DNA from: an uncultured Clostridia bacterium
GTDB lineage: Bacteria; Bacillota; Clostridia; Oscillospirales; Acutalibacteraceae
DNA: 64,000 bases
Direction: 5' to 3'
Assembly: GCA_947631705.1 (NCBI GenBank)
Contig: CANRMJ010000004.1
Coordinates: 1-64,000, forward strand
The first letter of the stretch is position 1. Every line of letters begins with the position of its first letter. A model generated the notes under the pieces. The model did no database searches. It had not been told where the DNA came from and was given only the letters and a program-made list of their open reading frames with translations. Positions 20,169 through 28,408 of the stretch are shown piece after piece. Both the position numbers and the translations under genes were made by a program.

Positions 20169-21320
20169 ATGAACGTTGCGTTTATTCCCGTTAGGGGCGG
20201 CAGCAAATCCATTCCGCTGAAAAATATTAAGGAAATCTGCGGCAGACCCCTTGTTTACTGGGTTGCCGCCGCGGCTGAGAGCTGCCCTTTTATAGATAAA
20301 ATCTATATCGCAACAGACAGCGATAAAATAAAAGCCGCCGCCGAAAAATTCCGCCTTTCAAAGGCGGAGGTCATAGGCAGAAGTAAGGAATCGGCGTCAG
20401 ACGGAGCCTCCACGGAATCGGCAATGCTTGAGTTTGCCGAAAAATACGATTTTGACAATATCGTGCTCATTCAGGCAACCTCGCCGCTGCTCACGGGCGA
20501 GGATTTATCTGCCGGCTTTCGCCTTTTTGAATCTCCGAATACAGACAGCGTGCTCTCTGCCGTCAGGCAAAAGCGCTTTTATTGGCAAAACGACGAAAAC
20601 GGCATTGCCTCTCCCGTGAATTACGATGTTTTCAACCGCCCGCGCAGGCAGGATTTCAACGGCTGCCTTGCCGAAAACGGAGCGTTTTATATAACCTCAA
20701 AAAAGGCTCTGCTTTCCTCCGGCAACCGCGTTTCGGGAAAAATCAGAATTTCGGAAATGCCGGAAGACACGTTTTTTGAAATAGACGAGCCCTCGGACTG
20801 GATCATCACGGAGCAGCTTATGAAAAAAAGGGGACTGTGTAAAACCGAAACGCCGAAAATCAAAATGCTGCTCACGGATTGCGACGGCTGCCTTACCGAT
20901 TCCGGTATGTATTACAGTGAAAAAGGCGACGAACTTAAAAAATTCAACACCAGGGACGGCATGGCTTTCTCAATTATGCGAAAACTCGGCGTTTTAACGG
21001 GGATCGTTACAGGCGAAAACGTTGATTTAAACCGCCGCCGCGCCGAAAAGCTAAAGCTTGATGTGCTTGAATCGGGCGCCAAAAACAAGGTGCAGACAGT
21101 TCGCGCGCTCTCGGAAAATTACAGAATTCCCCTTGAAAACATATGCTATATCGGCGACGATATAAACGACGCTCCCGTTTTTGATATAGTGGGCTTTTCG
21201 GCTTGCCCTGCAGACGCCGTCAGCGCCGCAAAGGAAAAGGCAAAATACATAACAAAAGCAAAGGGCGGCGAGGGCGTTATTCGCGAGGTGTGCGAGCTGC
21301 TTTTTGACAATGATAAATAA
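20169..21320 (+). CDS. Bifunctional acylneuraminate cytidylyltransferase (NeuA-like) / KdsC-like HAD phosphatase
   Basis: N-terminal IPVRGGSKSIPLKNIKEICGRPLVYW; C-terminal MLLTDCDGCLTDSGMYYSEKGDELKKFNTRDGMAFSIMRKLGV...IGDDINDAPVF. Confidence 0.92.
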   Translation: MNVAFIPVRGGSKSIPLKNIKEICGRPLVYWVAAAAESCPFIDKIYIATDSDKIKAAAEKFRLSKAEVIGRSKESASDGASTESAMLEFAEKYDFDNIVLIQATSPLLTGEDLSAGFRLFESPNTDSVLSAVRQKRFYWQNDENGIASPVNYDVFNRPRRQDFNGCLAENGAFYITSKKALLSSGNRVSGKIRISEMPEDTFFEIDEPSDWIITEQLMKKRGLCKTETPKIKMLLTDCDGCLTDSGMYYSEKGDELKKFNTRDGMAFSIMRKLGVLTGIVTGENVDLNRRRAEKLKLDVLESGAKNKVQTVRALSENYRIPLENICYIGDDINDAPVFDIVGFSACPADAVSAAKEKAKYITKAKGGEGVIREVCELLFDNDK

Positions 21321-21326
21321 TGACCG

Positions 21327-21358
21327 AAACGCGGACGGAAATCAACCCGTCCGCGTTT
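21327..21358. terminator. Bidirectional terminator hairpin between convergent neuA-HAD and GH95 genes
   Basis: AAACGCGGACGG...CCGTCCGCGTTT perfect 12-bp arms. Confidence 0.75.
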
Positions 21359-21375
21359 ATTATGTAACCGCTTTA

Positions 21376-23472
21376 TTATTCCTCCGCGCAAAGCTTTCCG
21401 TTAACAATTTTTCCGTTAAGCTCTTTGCCGCCGTGCAGCTTTATTCCTCTCACGCTGCCGTTCCAGCAGGCGGGCATGGCGTTGTTTTTAATCATCTCCG
21501 CTATTCCGGCTGAAACGCCGAAATTTCCGTCTATCTGAAACGGAGGGTGCGCGTCAAACAAATTCGGATAAGAACCGCCGCCGCTCATAATTACCGAATG
21601 CATGCGGGGATTTATGGGATTAAGCTGATTTTTAATCAGCTTATACGCGTTTTCGCCGTTTCCGAGCCGAGCCCAAAGGCACACCTTCCAGCCGAGGCTC
21701 CAGCCTGTTCCTCCGAAACCTCGAACGTAAAGTGATTTTTCCGCCGCTTTTTTCAGCTCCTCCGAGCATTCAAACGGCGATGGATAAACGCAGTAAAGAT
21801 GGCTTAAATGACGGTGCTCCCTGTCTTTCTCCTCATATTCCTCCGCCCATTCGGGAATTCTTCCGTCCGAGGCGGGTTCAACCTGCCTTATATCGGGCGC
21901 GTTAAGCCCTAATTTGCGGCAAATTTCAAAAAAGTCATAGAGAATTTCCCTGTCCATAGACGGCATATATGTCAAGCTGTGCTCCTTTTGACCGAGCATA
22001 TATGTGTTTTCCGGCGAAAGCGACGGGCAGGTGACAAGCTCGCCGTCCTTTTGAACAAGAAAATCACGGTAAAATTCAAGGCAGCTCTCAAAAAGCGGAA
22101 TCATTTCGCTTTTAAAAGATTCATCGCCCGTATAGAGATAATGCTCATACATCATATTCAGCAGCCACGGCGCGCTCGTTTGCCAAATCGAATAAGACGA
22201 CGCGTTTCCGTTTCCCTTTGGATAGCCCGCGGGATTCGTGTTTCCCCAAATATCGGAATTGTGGTGCGCGCAAAAGCCGCCGCAGCCGTAATAATCCCCT
22301 GCCGTAACCGTTCCGTTTACTGCCAGCTTTTTAACAAAATCAACAAGCGGCTCAAAGCATTCCGAAAGATTGCAAATATCCGTGCACCAATAATTCATCT
22401 GTGTGTTTATGTTGATTGTGTAATCAGAGCTCCACGGCGCGCGAAGATGCTCGTTCCATATTCCCTGAAGATTCATGGCGGCTGTTCCCGACCTTGACGC
22501 GGAAATCGTGAGATATCTTCCGTATTGAAAAAGGAGCGCGATAAGCCCGTCGTCTTTCGCTCCGTTCTTAACAGCCGCAAGCCTTTCGTCCGTAGGCAGA
22601 TCCGAGCCGCCCTCAAGAGTTAAATCCACCCTGTTAAAGAGCGCCGAAAAATCGTTTGTGTGCTCCTTCAGCATTTCACCGTATGATTTCACGCGTTCAA
22701 ATCGTTTCATCGCCCTGCCGAGCGCGTCCGCCGTCGGCATTGATTTAAAATCAACAAAAGATGTTGCAAGACTTATTAAAATTGTTATCTCGCGCTGGTT
22801 TTTTACCGAAATACAATTCTTTTTAAACGCGGCGGCGCCTATTACTTTTGCCGCGCCGGCAAATTTCATTGCCCTGTTTCCGTAAACAACGGGATTCGAA
22901 ACATTGTAATACGGCGGCTGGCACACTTCGGGCGCCGAGCCCTCAATGATCAATGCGTTATCTTTTGCGTACACACTGTTTTTCAGCTTGCTTTTAAACG
23001 TTATTTCGCAGGAAAAATCGCTATCGGATTTCAAGTTAACAACAATCATATCTGCAACGCTGCTCGCAAAAACGGTTTCGGTGAGACCGCCGCACGAGGC
23101 GCGGGCAACGCCGCTTTGCAGATCAAGCGTTCTTTCGTATCCGTTTTTTGAAGAGCGTGATTTAAATTTGATTATGAGATCGCCGAACGGGAGATAGCTT
23201 TCGCACCAATGACCGTGAAAAGCCGTGTTTCCCAGCTTTTCGGCGCGCGAAATATCGCCGCCGAAAACGGCGTTTCGCAACTCGTTAAGACTCTCGTGCG
23301 CGTTTTTCGTGTTTAAATCCTTTGGATATCCGCTCCAAAGCGTGTCCTCATTCAGCGCAAGCCTTTCCGTTTTAAGATTTCCGAAAACCATTGCGCCCAG
23401 CCTCCCGTTTCCCACGGGCAGCGCCTCCTCAAAAACCTTTGCGGCGCTTTTGTAATAAAGTTTGTTTTTCAT
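21376..23472 (-). CDS. Glycoside hydrolase family 95 protein (alpha-L-fucosidase-like)
   Basis: EEALPVGNGRLGAMVFGNLKTERLALNEDTLWSGYPKD; GIWNEHLRAPWSSDYTININTQMNYW; HRHLSHLYCVYP; NLFDAHPPFQIDGNFGVSAGIAEMI. Confidence 0.95.
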   Translation of the reverse strand: MKNKLYYKSAAKVFEEALPVGNGRLGAMVFGNLKTERLALNEDTLWSGYPKDLNTKNAHESLNELRNAVFGGDISRAEKLGNTAFHGHWCESYLPFGDLIIKFKSRSSKNGYERTLDLQSGVARASCGGLTETVFASSVADMIVVNLKSDSDFSCEITFKSKLKNSVYAKDNALIIEGSAPEVCQPPYYNVSNPVVYGNRAMKFAGAAKVIGAAAFKKNCISVKNQREITILISLATSFVDFKSMPTADALGRAMKRFERVKSYGEMLKEHTNDFSALFNRVDLTLEGGSDLPTDERLAAVKNGAKDDGLIALLFQYGRYLTISASRSGTAAMNLQGIWNEHLRAPWSSDYTININTQMNYWCTDICNLSECFEPLVDFVKKLAVNGTVTAGDYYGCGGFCAHHNSDIWGNTNPAGYPKGNGNASSYSIWQTSAPWLLNMMYEHYLYTGDESFKSEMIPLFESCLEFYRDFLVQKDGELVTCPSLSPENTYMLGQKEHSLTYMPSMDREILYDFFEICRKLGLNAPDIRQVEPASDGRIPEWAEEYEEKDREHRHLSHLYCVYPSPFECSEELKKAAEKSLYVRGFGGTGWSLGWKVCLWARLGNGENAYKLIKNQLNPINPRMHSVIMSGGGSYPNLFDAHPPFQIDGNFGVSAGIAEMIKNNAMPACWNGSVRGIKLHGGKELNGKIVNGKLCAEE

Positions 23473-23678
23473 TGCCTCTCATGCTCCGTATTTTGCACTT
23501 TTTTAATTTCAATAAGGCTTTTGCCCCGTCATTAGATACGGCAAGGCACGGCATAAGCCGCGCTGTGAAATCGGCAGGAAATCCGCTGATTCCGAAAATG
23601 AAACCCGCCGCCATGTGCGGGAAACATCTTGCCCAAGCTATACTATACCATACCGAATACATGATATGCAAGAAAAAC

Positions 23679-23701
23679 GCGCCCCGCAAAAAGCAGGGCG
23701 C
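23679..23701 (-). terminator. Intrinsic terminator after the 23740..24174 gene
   Basis: On minus strand GCGCCCTGC-TTTTT-GCGGGGCGC followed by GTTTTTCTTG. Confidence 0.7.
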
Positions 23702-23739
23702 CGAAACTTTCGATAAAGTGGTCTGAACCACGCCGAAAT

Positions 23740-24174
23740 TTAAAGGAATCCTCTCATATCCTTTACAAGCTGTTCTTCAATATTTATCAAACGCTTTGTG
23801 ATATCCTTTGAGCTTTCATCCGCGGCGGCATATTGATTAAGATATTTACTGAGCGATTTAACGCCCATATTGCAGCCGTCCGTCATCAGATCGGCAACGG
23901 TTGCGTCTGACCTGTCCATAGCCAGCATCGCGTTCGTTTTTATCCAAGACATACCTTTTGCCATCGGATTTGGATTTTTGCCTTCATCCTGATATTTATC
24001 AAGATAAATCTGGATTTCATCTTTAAGCTTTTCGTGCTCGTCCTTGCAATCGGTTAAAAGCTGTTCAAGCTTATCGCTTTCAACATCATCAAGCACCTCT
24101 TCTATTGATGCCGCTCCCATTTTTATTCCCGCGTCACATTCACGAAGAAGTCTTACGGTGTCCTGTTCTATCAT
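23740..24174 (-). CDS. Small helical protein (ferritin-like/DUF2383-like), function unknown
   Basis: Uninterrupted ORF with amphipathic helices (MIEQDTVRLLRECDAGIKMGAASIEEVLDDVESDKLEQLL...), its own terminator and 5' UTR element. Confidence 0.7.
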   Translation of the reverse strand: MIEQDTVRLLRECDAGIKMGAASIEEVLDDVESDKLEQLLTDCKDEHEKLKDEIQIYLDKYQDEGKNPNPMAKGMSWIKTNAMLAMDRSDATVADLMTDGCNMGVKSLSKYLNQYAAADESSKDITKRLINIEEQLVKDMRGFL

Positions 24175-24251
24175 AGCAATTCACATAGCCTTTCCGGCTA
24201 CAAATAGTAATTAAAAATCACATCTCCTGCGTAGCCGAACAGGGCGTGATG
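24175..24251 (-). ncRNA. Candidate 5' UTR structured element, copy B
   Basis: About 80% similar to 55215..55294 over ~80 nt; both copies abut a start codon and end in (T)GCCGGAAAGGCTAT hairpin. Confidence 0.5.
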
Positions 24252-24441
24252 TAAATTTTGCCTCTCCCGCGGAGAGAATAGAAAAGCCTTGCCCTTCTAT
24301 TTATTTACATTTATATTATTGCCGCTTTTTTTCATAATAGGCAAAATATTTGAAACCACGCCGAAACAGACGGCTTTAAACAGTAAATTTCGCTTGAATT
24401 CCTACTATTAATATAGTATTATAGGTATTGAGGTGAGGTTC

Positions 24442-24870
24442 TTGAGAGTATCAACAAAAGGAAGATATGCGTTAACGCTTATGCTTGATCTTGCCGTGAA
24501 CAACACGGGGGAAAACATTTCAATAAAAACAATTGCCGAAAGAAACGGCATAAGCACAAAATACCTTGAGCAGATTATCTCTATGCTGAACCGCGCCGGC
24601 TACGTTAAGAGCGAACGCGGCTCTTCGGGCGGATACAGACTTTCCAAAAACGCTGAGGATTACACCGTTGGAATGATTCTGCGCCTGACGGAGGGCAGCC
24701 TTGCGCCCACAGACTGCGTTAACAGCAACGAAAACAACTGCCCAAAATATCACGAATGTGCAACGGTGGGAATTTGGGAAAAAATAAACAACGCCATAAA
24801 CGACGTTATAGACAATATAACTCTTGCCGACCTTGTTGATGAATACCGCGCAAAAAACACAGACAACTGA
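24442..24870 (+). CDS. Rrf2 family transcriptional regulator (CymR/IscR-like); ORF track starts at 24433, TTG at 24442 is the likelier start
   Basis: RVSTKGRYALTLMLDLAVNNTGENISIKTIAERNGISTKYLEQIISMLNRAGYVKSERGSSGGYRL. Confidence 0.92.
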   Translation: MRVSTKGRYALTLMLDLAVNNTGENISIKTIAERNGISTKYLEQIISMLNRAGYVKSERGSSGGYRLSKNAEDYTVGMILRLTEGSLAPTDCVNSNENNCPKYHECATVGIWEKINNAINDVIDNITLADLVDEYRAKNTDN

Positions 24871-24916
24871 ATGTTTTTGTTTTGCGCTTAAAATTTAAAT
24901 TTTTTTCTAAAAGTTC

Positions 24917-24945
24917 TTGACAATGTAATTGTTAAGTGCTATTCT
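24917..24945 (+). promoter_or_regulatory. Sigma-A-type promoter of the cysteine locus
   Basis: TTGACA-N17-TATTCT. Confidence 0.7.
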
Positions 24946-24959
24946 TTTATCAACACATA

Positions 24960-24982
24960 AAACCTATTAAGTCCATAGGTTT
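24960..24982. promoter_or_regulatory. Inverted repeat, candidate Rrf2-family operator
   Basis: AAACCTAT-TAAGTCC-ATAGGTTT perfect 8-bp arms ~15 nt downstream of the -10. Confidence 0.55.
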
Positions 24983-25008
24983 AGTATTTAATAAGGAGAT
25001 GAGGTGTT

Positions 25009-25074
25009 ATGAAAACAGTTTCAAAAGCATTGGGAATCGTATATTCCTCATATATCCGAATGTGCCGATGTTGA
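25009..25074 (+). CDS. Candidate leader peptide MKTVSKALGIVYSSYIRMCRC*
   Basis: AAGGAG upstream of ATG; 21-codon ORF ending Cys-Arg-Cys-stop, directly upstream of sulfur amino acid genes. Confidence 0.6.
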   Translation: MKTVSKALGIVYSSYIRMCRC

Positions 25075-25143
25075 AGATGTGTAAAAGTTTTAAAATATAA
25101 AGATAATTAATATAATAAAGATAGTTAACAAGGAGAATCTATT

Positions 25144-26430
25144 ATGTCCGATTACAAATATCATTTTGAAACGCTTCAGCTTCACGTCGGTCAGGAAAAA
25201 GCGGATCCCGCGTCCGACGCAAGGGCTGTTCCGATCTATCAAACAACATCTTATGTTTTTCACAACAGCGACCACGCTCAGGCGCGCTTTAATTTAACAG
25301 ACGCCGGAAATATATACGGCAGGCTGACAAATTCCACGCAGGACGTTTTTGAGCAGAGAATGGCTGCTCTTGAGGGCGGCGTGGCGGCGCTTGCGACGGC
25401 ATCCGGCGCGGCGGCGATCGCCTACACCTTTCAGGCGCTTGCAAAGGCGGGAGATCATATTGTGAGCGCAAAAACGATTTACGGCGGCACTTACAACTAC
25501 CTTGCCCACACGTTTCCTGAGCACGGAGTTGAAACAACATTTGTTGACCCCGACGATCTTTCCAATTTTGAAAACGCCGTTCGTGATAACACAAAGGCGA
25601 TTTTTATTGAAACGCTCGGAAATCCCAATTCAAATATTGTGGATATTGAGGGGCTTGCCGAAATAGCCCACAAACACAAAATCCCGCTTGTTGTTGACTC
25701 AACGTTCACAACGCCGTTTCTTCTTCGCCCGATCGAATACGGCGCCGACATTGTTGTTCACAGCGCAACAAAATTTATAGGCGGCCACGGCACAACGCTT
25801 GGCGGAGTAATAGTGGACGGAGGAAAATTCGATTGGCAGGCAAGCGGCAAATTCCCGCAGTTCACAGCTCCTAACGCAAGCTATCACGGAGTCAGCTTTG
25901 TTGCGGCGGCGGGCGCGGCGGCATTTGTAACCTATATCCGCGCAATACTTTTAAGAGACACGGGCGCCGCGATTTCACCGTTCAACGCTTTTTTGCTGCT
26001 TCAGGGGCTTGAAACGCTTTCGCTGCGAGTTGAGCGCCACGTTGAAAACACAAAAAAGGTGCTTGATTACCTTTCAGCCCACCCGCTTGTTGAAAAAATC
26101 AACCACCCCTCGCTTGATGAAAAATACAGAAAACTTTATAACAAATATTTTCCTAACGGCGCGGGTTCGATTTTTACGTTTGACATCAAGGGCGGCGAGG
26201 CAGAGGCAAAGAAGTTTATAGACGCGCTTGAAATCTTTTCGCTGCTCGCAAATGTTGCAGACGTTAAATCCCTCGTTATTCACCCGAAAACCACAACTCA
26301 TTCGCAGCTTTCCGAGCAGGAGTTTGAGGAGCAGAATATTCACAATAACACGATTCGCCTTTCAATAGGCACGGAGCACGCGGACGATATTATCCACGAT
26401 CTTGAACACGCCTTTGAGGCAATCAAATAA
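25144..26430 (+). CDS. O-acetylhomoserine sulfhydrylase (PLP-dependent, Cys/Met metabolism family)
   Basis: FETLQLHVGQEKADPASDARAVPIYQTTSYVFHNSDHAQARFNL...VDSTFTTPFLLRPIEYGADIVVHSATKFIGGHGTTLGG. Confidence 0.95.
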   Translation: MSDYKYHFETLQLHVGQEKADPASDARAVPIYQTTSYVFHNSDHAQARFNLTDAGNIYGRLTNSTQDVFEQRMAALEGGVAALATASGAAAIAYTFQALAKAGDHIVSAKTIYGGTYNYLAHTFPEHGVETTFVDPDDLSNFENAVRDNTKAIFIETLGNPNSNIVDIEGLAEIAHKHKIPLVVDSTFTTPFLLRPIEYGADIVVHSATKFIGGHGTTLGGVIVDGGKFDWQASGKFPQFTAPNASYHGVSFVAAAGAAAFVTYIRAILLRDTGAAISPFNAFLLLQGLETLSLRVERHVENTKKVLDYLSAHPLVEKINHPSLDEKYRKLYNKYFPNGAGSIFTFDIKGGEAEAKKFIDALEIFSLLANVADVKSLVIHPKTTTHSQLSEQEFEEQNIHNNTIRLSIGTEHADDIIHDLEHAFEAIK

Positions 26431-26451
26431 ACAATACGAAAGGAAATCATT

Positions 26452-27378
26452 ATGGCAATTTACAACAACGTTACCGAATTGATCGGCAAAACACCCATTC
26501 TTAAATTAAACAATTATTCCAAGGCGGAGGGCATCGAGGCAAATCTGCTCGCAAAGCTCGAATATTTCAATCCCGCCGGCTCTGTTAAAGACAGAATTGC
26601 CAAAGCTATGATAGAGGCCGCCGAATCGGACGGCTCTTTGAAAAGCGGCGCAACCATAATTGAGCCAACCTCCGGCAACACGGGAATCGGTCTTGCCGCC
26701 GTTGGCACGGCAAAGGGCTATCACGTTATTCTCACAATGCCCGAAACAATGAGCGTTGAAAGAAGAAATCTTGTTAAGGCATACGGAGCGGAGGTTGTTC
26801 TCACAGACGGCGCGCTGGGAATGAAGGGCGCCATCGCTAAAGCTGATGAGCTTAAAGAATCCACTCCGGGCGCCGTTATTCTCGGTCAGTTCGTAAATCC
26901 GGCAAACCCGAAGGCTCATTACAACACAACAGGTCCCGAAATTTGGCAGGATACAAACGGAAAAATTGACGCTTTCATCGCGGGCGTAGGCACAGGCGGC
27001 ACCGTTTCGGGAGTAGGCAAATATCTCAAGGAGCAAAATCCTCAAATTAAAATTTTTGCAGTTGAACCCGCATCATCTCCCGTGCTCTCGGAGGGTCACG
27101 GCGGGGCGCATAAAATTCAGGGCATAGGCGCGGGCTTTGTTCCCGATACGCTCGACACCTCTGTTTATGACGGCATTATCCCCGTTCCCAATGAAGACGC
27201 GTTTGCAACGGGAAACAAAATTGCCAAAACCGAGGGAATCCTTGTGGGCATATCAAGCGGCGCGGCTGTTTGGGCGGCAAAACAGCTTGCGGCAAAGGAA
27301 GAATTTAAAGGCAAAAATATAGTTGTTCTTCTCCCCGATACAGGCGACCGATATCTCTCCACCGCTCTCTTCTCATAA
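26452..27378 (+). CDS. cysK: Cysteine synthase A
   Basis: [71 protein letters not shown]. Confidence 0.95.
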   Translation: MAIYNNVTELIGKTPILKLNNYSKAEGIEANLLAKLEYFNPAGSVKDRIAKAMIEAAESDGSLKSGATIIEPTSGNTGIGLAAVGTAKGYHVILTMPETMSVERRNLVKAYGAEVVLTDGALGMKGAIAKADELKESTPGAVILGQFVNPANPKAHYNTTGPEIWQDTNGKIDAFIAGVGTGGTVSGVGKYLKEQNPQIKIFAVEPASSPVLSEGHGGAHKIQGIGAGFVPDTLDTSVYDGIIPVPNEDAFATGNKIAKTEGILVGISSGAAVWAAKQLAAKEEFKGKNIVVLLPDTGDRYLSTALFS

Positions 27379-27390
27379 CTTGAAATAAAT

Positions 27391-27416
27391 AAACCCGCTT
27401 GGATTCAAGCGGGTTT
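27391..27416 (+). terminator. Intrinsic terminator after cysK
   Basis: AAACCCGCTTG-GATT-CAAGCGGGTTTTT. Confidence 0.85.
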
Positions 27417-27429
27417 TTGTATATATAAA

Positions 27430-28407
27430 TCATTTTATATATCTTATATCGTTGCCCTCTAAAATGAGGGTTGAATATTCACCTGCAATGCGGCTCATTA
27501 TCCTCATATCATAAAATTCATAAAAAACATCGTGATCATAGTTAGTGCTTATGATTGTGGGTATCTTTTTAAGAATCCTTGTGTTTATGATATTATAAAT
27601 ACACGACACGGAATAGTTGCTTTTAAATTCCGTCCCCAAATCGTCAATAATAAGCAAATCGGTATTAAGCACCTCATCCTTCGTGTAAAGGAGTTTATCT
27701 TGTTTGCCGAAATTTTCATTTTGAAGATCTGAAATAATATTTTGGCTTGTGCCGTAAATTACCGAATACCCTTTATTTATTGCCACGTTCGCAATCGCAA
27801 GGCTAAGATGCGTTTTGCCGAGCCCTGTTCTTCCCATAAACATAAGATTGGGCGAATGTGCGTTGAAGGACTGCGCGTATTTTCGGCAGGAATCAAGTAT
27901 TTTTTCTGCCTTTTCACGCGGAGAAATGCCGTTTTCCATTGCCTTTTCGGGATAATACCGCGTGTCAAACGTTTCAAACGTGCAGTCGTCAAGCGGAGCG
28001 TTCTTTCTAATAGAATCCCGCATTATTTCTTTCAATAATTCTTTATGACAAGCGCACAAACGGTTATTATAATATCCTGTATCGTTGCAAACAGGGCAAA
28101 TGTATTTTATTGAAAGCGCGTCCTCATCATAGCCGTTTTTTACAAGCAGCTCCCTTTTCTGCTTTTGCAGGGCAAGGCTCGCGCTCCGCAGACGATTGAA
28201 CTCCTCCTCTTTGTTTCCCTCGTGGAAAAACAGCTTAGAAATGGATATGCCTATTGCAGACAGCTTTTGCTGAATTTCCTCCAATTCGGGGATCTGCCGC
28301 GAAATTTCCTCCATTCGCGCGTTTGCCTCAAGAGTTGCGCTTTCGCGCCTGCGTTCAAGAATGTGTATAGCCTTTTGATAAACACGATTATCATACATCA
28401 TTTTCAC
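27430..28407 (-). CDS. DnaC/DnaI-like ATP-binding helicase loader
   Basis: CPVCNDTGYYNNRLCACHKELL zinc cluster; NLMFMGRTGLGKTHLSLAIANVAINKGYSVIYGT; DLLIIDDLGTE. Confidence 0.9.
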   Translation of the reverse strand: MKMMYDNRVYQKAIHILERRRESATLEANARMEEISRQIPELEEIQQKLSAIGISISKLFFHEGNKEEEFNRLRSASLALQKQKRELLVKNGYDEDALSIKYICPVCNDTGYYNNRLCACHKELLKEIMRDSIRKNAPLDDCTFETFDTRYYPEKAMENGISPREKAEKILDSCRKYAQSFNAHSPNLMFMGRTGLGKTHLSLAIANVAINKGYSVIYGTSQNIISDLQNENFGKQDKLLYTKDEVLNTDLLIIDDLGTEFKSNYSVSCIYNIINTRILKKIPTIISTNYDHDVFYEFYDMRIMSRIAGEYSTLILEGNDIRYIK

Positions 28408-28408
28408 C

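Noticed and set aside
21979-22497. 172-aa plus-strand ORF inside the GH95 gene
   Set aside because: Complement of a well-supported GH95 coding sequence; basic low-complexity composition is typical of an antisense frame.
24175-24251. Known riboswitch (c-di-GMP, THF, fluoride, preQ1, guanidine) for the shared element
   Set aside because: Characteristic core sequences of those classes that I can recall are not present; left as an unknown candidate.
26506-27045. 179-aa minus-strand ORF
   Set aside because: Antisense to cysK.
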